DNA of 24,181 nt from Knufia peltigerae (GCA_030247855.1 JAPDRN010000240.1:1-24181); one strand, 5' to 3'; shown: positions 1-9,162, counted from the stretch's first letter. Translations and numbers: made by a program. Notes: a model not told the origin generated them from the letters alone.

Positions 1-1321
1 GACGGACGGGTCAGGGCACTCGCCACGGTCAGTGCAGCCTGCGTTGGTCGTATGACTCGAAACGGTGGTCTGCACAAGGAAAACAATGAAGAAAACCCGG
101 AGGCCATCGCTGTAGCTTTGCAGAGCGCAGGTCAATGTTACGAGCCTCCTGCTGAGGGATTGCAGTGCAGTCGCACTTGGCCATGTTTGAACCAAGTGTT
201 GTCCCGAAGGGCGTTGTCGACATGGCTATCTCGACCTCGCCTGATCGATCAGAGCAGCTGTTCGGTCGAGATTCCCTGCATGAATCTCGAACAATCAGAC
301 CGATGTCCCAGGCTTCCTTCGGGCTTTCACACCTGTCGTGTTACAATATCAGCTTGCCCTCCAGCTATCTGTTGATTCGAACAAAGCAACACACGACCCA
401 ACGATAGCAGCAGGTATGCTAGAGCCCTCGAGCCACAAAAAAGAAAAATCCCCCTTGGCCCCCCAACAAATAACTACCTCCCTCGGTGAGTATGTGTATA
501 CTCGTTCGATTCGACCTATTACACCGTCTCCGTTCGTGTCAAGTACGTACATCATATGATGGGCTTCATCTTTCATCGTTCCAAGTTGCCAAAGAAAGAA
601 ATACCTCCCCGGAACAGAAAACAGAAACTCGACTCAAAATAATGACGTGAGAGGCATTCTGCTGCCTTGGATAGCTGCCTTCGCTTATGCAAATAATGCT
701 GATAATACGGAGTAACGGTATAATATATAGTGCGACTCCATGCCAAGCATAGAGACGAACCGTGGTGTTGGTGAAAGTGATGAGAGAGGTGAAACGTGTC
801 CGTTATTTACCTGGGTAATTATCTAGGTAGAGAATCTATTCACTCTCCCCCAAGATACTGACGGAGTGGCTCACCTCGTATATGTCATGTCCAATTGCAC
901 CAGGTGGTCAAAGAGTTGGATCCCAAAGGAACCACTCAAACTGTAAACAGGGGTCCCTCAGATTCTCTTCGCCCAAAGACTAAAATGAAAAGTCAGAGAT
1001 GACCTTGTCAATAGAAGTTTCCACTGTACAGTAAAGAAAATTGTGGGACTTTTGCATAAGTCGACCTTGGTCTATACAGGGACACGGTGGTACTGTAAGT
1101 GGTAGTTTCATGCGCGCCCCCGCTTACGAGTAGTACCAACTACCCACCCACCCACTCACTCACTTCACCCCGGCTCAACGGTCAATGGTCGGTCAAAGGT
1201 AGATGAGAGAGGGATAAGTGGTCACACTATCCATTTACTCCGTGTACAAGACAACAACGGGAACGACGTTGAACACGGCATATGCGGCCGCATGGAGGCC
1301 TACATCAAAGAACGAGAGCAA

Positions 1322-1350
1322 CATCATCATCATCATCATCATCATCATCA
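1322..1350. repeat. (CAT)n microsatellite
   Basis: About nine and a half perfect CAT/ATC units lie in gene-free sequence. A second tract of similar length and the same orientation lies at 5666-5692. It is probably a simple slippage repeat, length-variable between strains. Confidence 0.9.
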
Positions 1351-2305
1351 GCATCCGTGTGATAGCATCCACCATCAATGTACCTCATAATCCGTACAAG
1401 GTAAGAAGTGCAAGGGGCTGATGCTCCATACTCATACTCATACTCAAAGTCGGGAACTTGTCAAAAAAGAACATTCGTCCCTCGTCTACTCCCAAGCAGT
1501 GATTGTTAACATGTGGCATTGCCCAAGGTACCAAGACTAAAACCATAACAAGTGTTGAATTGCCCCAGTGTTTGAGGATCATCCTTCCTCCTTCTGGTAG
1601 TTGGCCTTGCCACCCGTACACACACGGTTACAAGTTGTCAAGACTTAATAATACTACTTGCTCCCCAAAGTGGCTCTTGTGTGTGGCTGCTCAATGGGGC
1701 TTCGTCACTGAACAAGCTCGTGCAATACTGTACACCCAAAGGACCAAATATAAGTCGGTATCTGAATCGGCCATAGAGAATCGGCGTTTTGCTTTGCACA
1801 GTCAGCAAACGAGTGACGACGAGTTTTAGGTATCAACAACAAATGACCAATGTTAACGTGCGTATACGCCGGTCCTGCACTAGCCAGAAACCTCGGGATA
1901 AGCCTGCAAGACATCAGATGGTGATGCCTTTGCTGTGGCCTCACGGCACGCCCCCCCTCAGGATCCACTGAACAACAAAAAAAAGTCGTTTCGTTCCTAT
2001 TTGCTGCATGACTGCCTAGGTAAATTCGGATCGACCATATTTAGCATCAACCCAAGATGGAACCACCCCTCATGGACAGCACGGTACAATGAGAACCAAT
2101 CTCGTTCATCATCGTCGGTAGCTGTCGGATGTTTTCGTTCTAGTAAGAGTGCAGATGTCAAAGTGAGGCCAAGAGCAAGTGTCGCTCCTTTTGGTCGAAT
2201 GCGGAAGAGAAAAGGAATGTCTGGATTGGCTCGTTGAGTGTGGCCGATATTTCCGCCTTTGGTGTGGCGGTTTCTGATACACAGCCTTGCGGGTGCCCAA
2301 TAGGA

Positions 2306-2674
2306 GGAGAATTTCAGCTCGTATTCTCCCTGTCCAGTTTTTACTACTCAGATACTTGGACGTCAGTAGTGCTCAACCAGAAGTATCTTCCTCGACCCGA
2401 TACCTAGGACTCACCTCCCTAAAAGGGCCTTGTTCCGCGAGAAAGGTGACCTTCTCGATAGTGTGAGTCCTGGAACCGCATCATCGGCCTAATAGGATCC
2501 TTTAGCAGCCGCTCGAATGTGACAGTAAAGTTCGTCAAATAGGGAGCTAGGACCCCCGCAAGCCGTGGCACACTAATCTTATATCTGCTGACGCATGCGG
2601 TTCCTGCAAGACTAGGGGTTCCTGGAGCCGATCAACGCTAATCTCGCATCCTATTTTCCATTGAAAACATGCGA
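2306..2674 (+). other. cluster of nested inverted repeats, candidate structured RNA
   Basis: Perfect inverted repeats follow one another here: GGAGAAT/ATTCTCC (2306-2312, 2323-2329); AGATACTT/AAGTATCT (2350-2357, 2381-2388); AGGACTCAC/GTGAGTCCT (2406-2414, 2463-2471), enclosing two further hairpins, CCCT/AGGG (2417-2427) and CGAGAAAGGTGACCTTCTCG (2438-2457, one bulged A); directly abutting it GGAACCGCAT/ATGCGGTTCC (2472-2481, 2595-2604), enclosing AGCAG/CTGCT (2504-2508, 2585-2589); then TCGCAT/ATGCGA with an inner TTTTC-CATT-GAAAA hairpin (2644-2674). I do not recognise RNase P, MRP, SRP, U-snRNA or tRNA signatures. A U.G pair flanking the AGCAG arm weakly favours the + strand. Single 9-bp inverted repeats occur elsewhere in this window at about chance rate, so only the clustering and stacking is suggestive. 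Confidence 0.3.
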
Positions 2675-3154
2675 CAGGCGTGGCCGCAGCTGCTGGGGGT
2701 GTCCTGGGCCCTCAGATCAGCCTGGTGCAGATCCCATTCTGACAATCGCATTCTGACAAGTTTCGGCACTTATCTCGTTAGTGTCACATGTTAAGAACGA
2801 GGCCGCCGGTGGGCAAAGTGCTCCTCGGAGTTGCTTAACCTCATTCTCACATCGTTGTACGCCGACATGCATAGTGAGAATTAGTCCGACTATCAGGCTT
2901 CCAAAGGACAAGATCTTATTCTAAGCATCACAGTGCCCAGAAAGTCCACGAGGGGCCGAGGAGCAGGGGTCACCGCCGTTCGACCCTGCCACTCGGCACA
3001 AGCTCCTCTGTACGAGTAGAAGAGTTGTCGATCGAGTGAGACAAAAGTACATGGTTCATCGACGCAGAAGTCCGAAAGGACAAGTTGCTCTCATGATTGA
3101 CAGCCTGAAGCAAGTTTCGGTCCTTCTCCAGTACTCGTAATCTTACCTTGGACT

Positions 3155-3186
3155 TGCTCGGCTTTACTTCAACTTATAGCCGAGCA
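3155..3186. repeat. 9-bp inverted repeat with 14-nt loop
   Basis: TGCTCGGCT (3155-3163) and AGCCGAGCA (3178-3186) are perfect reverse complements separated by 14 nt. A further partial copy, CGAGCATC, follows at once. It lies in gene-free sequence about 0.9 kb before the start of the gene at 4080. It could be a dyad binding site or chance. Confidence 0.4.
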
Positions 3187-4000
3187 TCAGCGAGCATCGT
3201 CCGCTCCTCGTTCCTGACTTTGATCTAGTGGTTGGTTGCTGAGTTGTCCATTGGGGGCTGTCACTTCCCGGGTATTGACAGCACGAGCTGCATCATCAGG
3301 AGAGTAGATACCTTGTGCATTAGCGTTTGATCTTGTAAACGTAACCCGCCACACTGACTAAGAAACGATGGGACGAAGCTGGATGACAAACACCCCACAG
3401 ACTCCGGCTCCGTCGAATCGCTAATGAAGAGCCCGACTTGACGTCTAGTACCATGGTGAATCACGATTCCCGAGGGAAGCCTCGTAACTGTCACCGCCCA
3501 GACATGATGCTTTTTTACTTCTCTGATTGGGGGCAAGGCGGTGAATTGCAGGAAATCAGGGTTGTTGGTAGGTGGATCGGCGGATTTCAAAGGTAAGCGG
3601 GAGCCTTCATCTGGTCAGAAACTGCGGTCCAGGGGTGTTTTGACCAACGAGCTATCTGTTGACTGCAGGAAGGCTTGAGCATCAGGGAGCCCAATTCGAG
3701 GACTGTGGCTCAGATAGCCATCAACGCGAGGTCATTCGACCAATCAGCAAAAATCTTTTCTTCTCAATAAACAGTTTAGGTCGTATTCGGCTCGGGTAGG
3801 AGTATCCGCTATTGGTCCGCTTTTTAGGGGCGTCTTTTGTTGCCGTTTCCATCCTGGGACCATGAATGGCGTCGACGAGAAGAGGAGTCGAGCGGCCCCC
3901 AGACCAGCGTCAACCCGTCGCTCCATGGTATACTAGCGAATATAGCCTCAGACCTGAATAATAACATCTGAGCGTGGGGCAGCCTCGGTATCGAAAAGGC

Positions 4001-4010
4001 TCTATATACT
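4001..4010 (+). promoter_or_regulatory. TATA-like element upstream of the 4080 gene
   Basis: TCTATATACT lies about 70 nt before the ATG at 4080, at a plausible distance for a fungal core promoter with a short leader. No mapped transcript start is available. Confidence 0.3.
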
Positions 4011-4079
4011 CCAGGTCGAAAGTCAAAAGAGGAAGATCACCCGGATAGACAGGCCTACACAAAGGGCAGTTCTCCAAAA

Positions 4080-5489
4080 ATGACCAAAGAAACTCCCGGG
4101 GCTCGATCGTTTACCTTTGTAGACTACGATATCAATCGGAGGGGTGTCACCGACGTGGCACGAGCCCATTTGATGAAGGATCGAGTGCGGTCGAAACGTG
4201 AAGCCCGGTCGGAATGGCTATCTCGAAACCAGTTCTCGCCGTTGAGATGGATGCGCCCAAAAGAGGAAAACGGCGAAGCCAGTCCAGATGGTATAGATGC
4301 AGCAACGTGCCGAGCCGGCGAATCAAGAGACACAGCAAAAAAACCAATGTCGCATTATGCAGCTGTCATTGACTTCCAAAAGGACAATGTGACAAGCGCA
4401 CCCCTGGCCAGAGGCCTTCGTTCAATATCACCCCGCCATATCACGAGTGACAAGCGCCCAAAATCAAGGCGTGTCAAGTCGTACGACGGCTCTTCGAGGA
4501 GAAGCTCGAGCGCCAGAACGGCTGATAGTCCATCGGAGCAGCTACAACAGCAGCCAACTCTGTCGTGGTCTCGACCTTTTGAGATGCCAAACGAAGCTGC
4601 CGACATGTCGGACGATGATGGGCAGTCATATTCGGACTCGAAAAGACGCCGACTAAGCCAGAAGAGTGACTCGGAGTTCAAGTTGTCGTTGATAGAAGGA
4701 CTTAAAATTGCGACACCACCCAATGATGCAAGCGAAGGCCTCATGCCACATCACCCGGACAACGAGGCGTCTAATAGCATGTATGCGAAGCTCACAAGCG
4801 CCGTAGGTCGCGCACCTTTTCCACTGATGTCCTTGGATCGCGATCTCATTCGGTACTTTGTAGCGAATGCAGGGGTGATGCTTGGCTTTGACCGACATCA
4901 GGAGATCGTGGACAAGTATGATCCAGTGGTTAATTTGTTCATCCCATTCGCCCTGGCAAGCCAATGGTGCTTCGAGACCATGGTCTTGCTATTCAGTGCT
5001 TACCACCATCGCAAATACTCATCCTCATGGCGCGACGCAGGCTTAATCGACTCAGAAAAAGAGTACATGGCTTCACAACAGAACCGAATTCTTGCAACCA
5101 CCCGATCCAGGATATCAGCCTTGGCCAACTCTAAGGAGTCCAGCGATGAGGATGTAGTTGCTTTTCTTTTCCTGGCTTTGTCTGAATATTGTGCCGGCAA
5201 TCGAGACATTGGGTTGATGCATTTCAAAGCATGGAGGAAGTATTGTGAGATGCGGCGGCAATATGGGATTCCAGCCTGTGGTCTTCCTTGCAAAACGATC
5301 GTCTGGTGGTGTGCATCGATATTGATCGAGGACGATGTGGTATTGGGAACGGTGCTCAGTCCAGTGACAAAGGCAAAGGTCCGGGAAGAGCCTGAGAAGC
5401 TGTTCAAGTACTTTGTAAATCACACTGAAGATGACGATGGCATCGAAATGAAGAGGACTCTTACATTGCACAAGAGTAACACTCAATGA
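4080..5489 (+). CDS. fungal-specific transcription factor-like protein lacking a zinc cluster
   Basis: This single-exon frame encodes 469 residues. Residues 10-43 carry the FTFVDYD...RAHLMKDRVRSKREAR pattern typical of a large ascomycete family that begins with an F-x-F-V motif and a basic RxH..RxxRR-like stretch instead of a Zn2Cys6 cluster. Residues 120-200 are Ser/Arg-rich and include a possible nuclear signal, SKRRRLSQKS (187-196). The C-terminal half from about residue 250 resembles the fungal_trans_2 regulatory domain, with DPVVNLFIPFALASQWCFETMVLLFSAYHH (281-310) and the late LMHFKAWRKYCEMRR and IVWWCASI segments. It probably acts as a nuclear regulator, but its targets are unknown. 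The C-terminus stops only about 60 residues after the WW segment, shorter than I would expect, so a missed exon or true truncation is possible. The start is the first ATG, in AAAAATGACC context, about 70 nt after a TATA-like element. Confidence 0.8.
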   Translation: MTKETPGARSFTFVDYDINRRGVTDVARAHLMKDRVRSKREARSEWLSRNQFSPLRWMRPKEENGEASPDGIDAATCRAGESRDTAKKPMSHYAAVIDFQKDNVTSAPLARGLRSISPRHITSDKRPKSRRVKSYDGSSRRSSSARTADSPSEQLQQQPTLSWSRPFEMPNEAADMSDDDGQSYSDSKRRRLSQKSDSEFKLSLIEGLKIATPPNDASEGLMPHHPDNEASNSMYAKLTSAVGRAPFPLMSLDRDLIRYFVANAGVMLGFDRHQEIVDKYDPVVNLFIPFALASQWCFETMVLLFSAYHHRKYSSSWRDAGLIDSEKEYMASQQNRILATTRSRISALANSKESSDEDVVAFLFLALSEYCAGNRDIGLMHFKAWRKYCEMRRQYGIPACGLPCKTIVWWCASILIEDDVVLGTVLSPVTKAKVREEPEKLFKYFVNHTEDDDGIEMKRTLTLHKSNTQ

Positions 5490-5665
5490 GGGACATCAAG
5501 AAGACATCATGACTTGAACGACGACGTACCTGGTTCATAGACACGATTTCTCATTTTCGCTTTGAATTTTGTAATGGCAGAATTCTGACCGCCTTCACTT
5601 CACACCTGCCTCACTCACCAGGCACACCATACAGACCATGTACCTTCAGACTGGTGGAGAACACC

Positions 5666-5692
5666 TCATCATCATCATCATCATCATCATCA
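5666..5692. repeat. (TCA)9 microsatellite
   Basis: Nine perfect TCA units lie between the gene ending at 5489 and the ATG at 5779, so they probably fall in the 5' leader or promoter of the latter. It has the same unit and orientation as the repeat at 1322-1350. Confidence 0.9.
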
Positions 5693-5778
5693 AATCATTC
5701 TCCATGTTTGCAATCCTTTTGCCTTGTTGAATAACCCAATACCCTTCGCGAACTCTTTCTGCCCTCTTGATATCAGCC

Positions 5779-6825
5779 ATGGCCAACAGACGAAGATCCA
5801 GGTCGAACTACACAGATTTGCAACGTCAATTACGAGATGAAGACCCTGAATTATACTTCGAAGGCCTTCTGAAACAATCCTCACGAGACCTGACTCTAGT
5901 AGATCTCGACATTGCACTTTTCAATCCCAAGGTGAATGAGTGGAGTGAGCTCATGGTATTAGTGGAAGAGACGGTTGCAAGGGCAAGGCAAGAACGCGGC
6001 CTGGAAGGTGAAGCACCGATCGACTTTGGAAAGGCTTCTGGTCCCGAGCATGAGGTTCTGAAAGAGACATGCAAAGCCCTTCAACAGTATCTGACGCTTT
6101 CCCGACTCCGCCCCCAAGCAAAAGAGAAGGAAAAACTCTACTACCAAACCAGACTTCCGGATGACTTGGCCTTTTGGATCAACGTTGAGATCAAGAAAAA
6201 CTATGCCGCCAGCTCTCGCGGGGAGGGATCCAGAAAGAGGAAGAGCGATACCGAACAGGATGGTGAAAACCCACTTGATCAAGACAGGGTGACAAAAAGC
6301 AAAGACGACCAGCGGAGGGATGTTGACTGTAACTCAACTTGGCCCCATCACTGGGTTCATCCCGATATTTCGACTCGATCGAGTGCCGATCGAACGCCCC
6401 AGCCGCGTCCGACGACACCTGCTTTCAAGGCGAACCCTGCAACGCCAGTACCAGAGCTGAGGGTCTTGGTCGCATCCAATCTAAGCTGCTTACTTCGAGT
6501 CAAATTTGCCTTTGCCTTCGGCATGTCGCCTGCAGAGATCTCACCGGACAAAATGACGATACAGAGCATCGCCGCGATACTGAAGAGCATCGGCTATAAT
6601 GATGCACCGGAATTGGTATTCGTCTTCGAAGATGGTGATAACACAAAGATTCCCAACGATCTCGTGTTGCGTTCGGCATTCGAGAATTGGAGATCGGAAG
6701 AAACCACTCGATTTTTCTCCCTGTACATTGACAACCGTCCTGGAGAGAGTTGGAGTCGACCTCCTCTGCCTCATCCCGACCAACGGACCGGCATGCGTGC
6801 GCAAGGTGTGGGACAAGAGATTTGA
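5779..6825 (+). CDS. hypothetical protein with basic linker and possible ubiquitin-like C-terminal region
   Basis: The single-exon frame gives 348 residues from the ATG at 5779, which sits in a strong CAGCCATGG context. I do not recognise the family. The N-terminal part (1-145) looks helical and charged (TDLQRQLRDEDPELYFEGLLKQSSRDLTLVDLDIALF). Residues 147-220 are a disordered, basic and Pro/Thr-rich linker with SRKRKS (151-156), a possible nuclear signal. The C-terminal part (228-317) alternates hydrophobic strands with a helix-like KMTIQSIAAILKSIGY and then LVFVFEDGDNTKIPNDLVLRSAFENW, faintly resembling a ubiquitin-like or PB1 fold; this is inference from pattern only. No signal peptide or membrane segment is visible. 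It lies 289 nt downstream of the transcription-factor-like gene, on the same strand. An unrecognised intron in the linker cannot be ruled out. Confidence 0.7.
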   Translation: MANRRRSRSNYTDLQRQLRDEDPELYFEGLLKQSSRDLTLVDLDIALFNPKVNEWSELMVLVEETVARARQERGLEGEAPIDFGKASGPEHEVLKETCKALQQYLTLSRLRPQAKEKEKLYYQTRLPDDLAFWINVEIKKNYAASSRGEGSRKRKSDTEQDGENPLDQDRVTKSKDDQRRDVDCNSTWPHHWVHPDISTRSSADRTPQPRPTTPAFKANPATPVPELRVLVASNLSCLLRVKFAFAFGMSPAEISPDKMTIQSIAAILKSIGYNDAPELVFVFEDGDNTKIPNDLVLRSAFENWRSEETTRFFSLYIDNRPGESWSRPPLPHPDQRTGMRAQGVGQEI

Positions 6826-7885
6826 GATGATAGGTACAATCCGGAGGCTGCGAGAGTCTGTGGTTGTGTTAATGCCAAAGGTCCTTCAACGACGTCCGAG
6901 ACAGCAAGCACACGGCAAGCCTGAGGTTTTTTTTTCATGATCGATTCAATGCCACAGATACGAACGAAGATGATGTTTACCCCTGTCTTTTTCCCCTGCA
7001 TGAGAAACCATTCCGAAGTGACGTGATCTGTTCTCCGCCCTGACAAATGCAGATACCGTACGGATCTCGTGTCATTTGGTACGAGTACGAGCGAGGAGTC
7101 GGTGAACACGACAAAACATTCAGTTCCTCACCGAACATGTACTCGTCGTATTTGTCAGGGGTAATCATTAATGGTCGTCGACCGGGCAATCTCCACGCGA
7201 TGGGTAGAGAAGTTACCTACGATATAATTACGCAGCAGAAAGACAGCAGGAGAGAAAATGTCTCCGCAGATCCATCAGCCTCGTCAATGTGGTCTGGTGA
7301 TCCACCAATCAGCATCCTGTACCATGACGACCCCATTGGTTGCTGATTAATTGGGATTTTCTTTTCCTTTTGCATCTACCGAGGGTAACAGTGAGAAAAT
7401 GGAGAATCTCGTGAAATCTCCACTGTTACTACTTACAGTCCAGTCCAGGTCGAACCAAACGTGGTATGGTGGTCCCCCCTGGTTGATGCGGCGGTCGAGA
7501 TCGGATCTTGTACCATCTTTTCCTATCGTTCTTTTTGGTATCTTACGACTACATCACTACTTATATCTCTTTCTTATCCCGATCGATCCTCTCGACGCTG
7601 CCTCTGTACATAAAACCTTGCCATCTCACCATCGCTGTCATTTTTTTTTCTCCCCTCGACAGCACTCCGAGTGCATATTTTCCTAGGTTTTCCATCTCGT
7701 CAAGACCACCCACATCCGTACGTCGGAAGTTGACCGGCACGGACAATCGTGACATTCTTTCTTGCCTCACTCGATATTTGACGCGGAACGCTTTTCAAAA
7801 CTCATCTCTTTTGGGGATATTTTAGATTGACCACTCCCCCCGTCACACCATTTCAGGTCTCCAAGGAGCACACTCAACCAAAACA
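6826..7885. other. intergenic region upstream of the Old Yellow Enzyme gene
   Basis: No supported gene lies in this 1.06 kb; the short frames have no recognisable content. From about 7510 the + strand becomes rich in T and C tracts (for example 7638-7662), typical of a fungal promoter and leader. It contains GTACGAGTACGAGC at 7080-7093, a version of a dyad-like CTCGTACTCGT word that recurs in other intergenic parts of the window, and the inverted repeat at 7385-7429. Confidence 0.6.
7385..7429. repeat. 9-bp inverted repeat upstream of the OYE gene
   Basis: GTAACAGTG (7385-7393) and CACTGTTAC (7421-7429) are perfect reverse complements with 27 nt between them, about 460 nt before the ATG at 7886. 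It may be a regulator binding site or a leader hairpin; chance occurrence is possible. Confidence 0.4.
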
Positions 7886-9013
7886 ATGGGTTCCCTCGCC
7901 ACCCCTCCACCTTCCCGACTCTTTGAGCCACTCAAGGTCGGGACCATGACGCTCAAGAATCGACTCGTCATGGCACCGTTGACTCGGTTTCGAGCCGACG
8001 ACGACCACGTTCCTCTGCCGTTCGTCGAGACCTACTACTCCCAGCGCGCTTCGGTCCCGGGGACCCTTTTGATCAGCGAGGCCACCTTCATCTCCCGACG
8101 GGCCGGTGGTTACCCAAACGTCCCCGGGATCTGGGATCCGGCCCAAATCGAGGCTTGGAAGAGGGTCACCAAGGCCGTCCACGCCCGAGGCTCGTACATA
8201 TACCTGCAACTCTGGGCTTTGGGGAGGTGCGCGAACCCTCAGTGCGCCGAATCCGAAGGGATCACCATCGTTTCGTCTTCCCCCAACGCCTTGGATTCGG
8301 AACACGCCGTTCCCCATGAGCTCACCCCGGAAGAGATCAAAGGGTGGGTTCGGGACTACGCCACGGCCGCCCGCAACGCCGTCCACGAGGCCGGGTTCGA
8401 CGGGGTCGAGATCCACGCCGCCAACGGGTACCTGGTGGACCAATTCCTGCAGGACGTCAGCAACTCCCGCACCGACGAGTACGGCGGGAGCGTCGAGAAC
8501 CGATCCCGCTTCGGTCTGGAGGTCGCCCGCGCCGTCGTCGACGCCGTGGGGGCCGACCGGGTCGGCATCCGCCTCAGCCCTTGGTCGAGTTTCCAGGGCA
8601 TGAAGATGGACGACCCGGTCCCCCAATTCACCCACGTCGTCGAGCACCTGAAGTCCCTGAACCTGGCCTACCTCCACCTCGTCGAGTCGAGGGTGTCGGG
8701 CAACGCGGACCTCGAGTCGACCGACAAGCTGGACTTCCTCATCGACGCCTGGGGCAACACGAGCCCCGTCCTCCTCGCCGGCGGCTACAGGCCCGACTCC
8801 GCCAGGCGCGCCGTCGACGAAGAGTACAAGGACAAGGACGTCGCCATCGTCTTTGGTCGATACTTCATCTCCACCCCGGACTTGCCCTTCCGCATCCAAA
8901 AGGGCATAGACCTCAACCCTTACGACCGAGCCTTGTTCTACAATCCAAAATCCGAGAGGGGCTACATCGACTATCCATTCAGTGCCGAATTCGAACAGGA
9001 AGTCAAGGCATAG
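7886..9013 (+). CDS. Old Yellow Enzyme-family NADH:flavin oxidoreductase
   Basis: This 375-residue single-exon protein belongs to the FMN-dependent Old Yellow Enzyme family, which uses NAD(P)H to reduce activated C=C bonds of enals, enones and related compounds. The TIM-barrel landmarks are present: LVMAPLTRFRA with Thr33 near FMN; LQLW with Gln108; the substrate-binding pair His177 and Asn180 in EIHAANGYL, followed by Tyr182; RTDEYGGSVENRSRF (195-209); GIRLSPW with Arg228; and the phosphate-binding end AGGYRP...IVFGRYFISTPDLP. Length is normal for the family. No signal peptide is seen, so it is probably cytosolic. The ATG is in CAAAACAATGGG context. Codons are strongly C/G-ending (about 8100-8900), unlike the neighbouring kinase and REV1 genes, which suggests high expression or a different history. 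It converges on the kinase gene, with 149 nt between stops. The physiological substrate cannot be told from sequence; some relatives work in alkaloid pathways, but nothing nearby suggests one. Confidence 0.95.
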   Translation: MGSLATPPPSRLFEPLKVGTMTLKNRLVMAPLTRFRADDDHVPLPFVETYYSQRASVPGTLLISEATFISRRAGGYPNVPGIWDPAQIEAWKRVTKAVHARGSYIYLQLWALGRCANPQCAESEGITIVSSSPNALDSEHAVPHELTPEEIKGWVRDYATAARNAVHEAGFDGVEIHAANGYLVDQFLQDVSNSRTDEYGGSVENRSRFGLEVARAVVDAVGADRVGIRLSPWSSFQGMKMDDPVPQFTHVVEHLKSLNLAYLHLVESRVSGNADLESTDKLDFLIDAWGNTSPVLLAGGYRPDSARRAVDEEYKDKDVAIVFGRYFISTPDLPFRIQKGIDLNPYDRALFYNPKSERGYIDYPFSAEFEQEVKA

Positions 9014-9162
9014 ATATACAAAACCATTGGGTTGAAAATATGAAAGAAGGCTGAACACATATCCATAGAATTGTAGACTAGCGATTGTTTCCTGCTATAC
9101 AAGAATAAGAATAGTAGAACCAGGTATTCCCCCCAAAGTGTTTCATGCTTGGAGCGACTGGT

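Larger units (their letters stand above)
1..4079. other. 4-kb region without a convincing gene
   Basis: Only short overlapping open frames (about 60-110 codons) occur here, on both strands, with no recognisable domain, no consistent codon preference and no splice-joined continuation that I could build. No tRNA, rRNA or transposase remnant is evident. The stretch does hold a CAT/ATC microsatellite (1322-1350), CCCA/CACT low-complexity sequence around 1141-1166, a cluster of inverted repeats (2306-2674), an 11-bp direct repeat at 2735-2745 and 2749-2759, and a 9-bp inverted repeat at 3155-3186. The last few hundred bases probably serve as promoter for the gene at 4080. A decayed element or a non-coding RNA gene cannot be excluded. 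Confidence 0.6.

Noticed and set aside
1322..1350. CRISPR-like repetition
   Set aside because: It is a pure trinucleotide microsatellite without spacers, in a eukaryotic genome.
2417..2423. CCCTAAA as telomere repeat or telomerase RNA template
   Set aside because: It is a single copy inside a CCCT/AGGG mini-hairpin; the extended template form expected for a TTAGGG telomere (CTAACCCTAA) is absent.
29..3926. Several 60-110-codon frames in the first 4 kb
   Set aside because: They overlap each other on both strands, lack recognisable sequence and are of a length expected by chance.
4080..9013. A secondary-metabolite or degradative gene cluster made of the regulator, unknown protein and oxidoreductase
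   Set aside because: No synthase, P450, transporter or other tailoring gene lies with them, and the adjacent genes are housekeeping. Proximity alone does not support a cluster.
8344..9054. 236-codon + frame inside the oxidoreductase gene
   Set aside because: It is Arg/Pro/Gly-rich out-of-frame translation of GC-rich codons, with no family resemblance.
7874..9058. 394-codon open frame on the minus strand covering the whole oxidoreductase gene
   Set aside because: The sense strand is an unmistakable Old Yellow Enzyme; the antisense frame is low-complexity Gly/Val/Asp and follows from GC-rich third positions.
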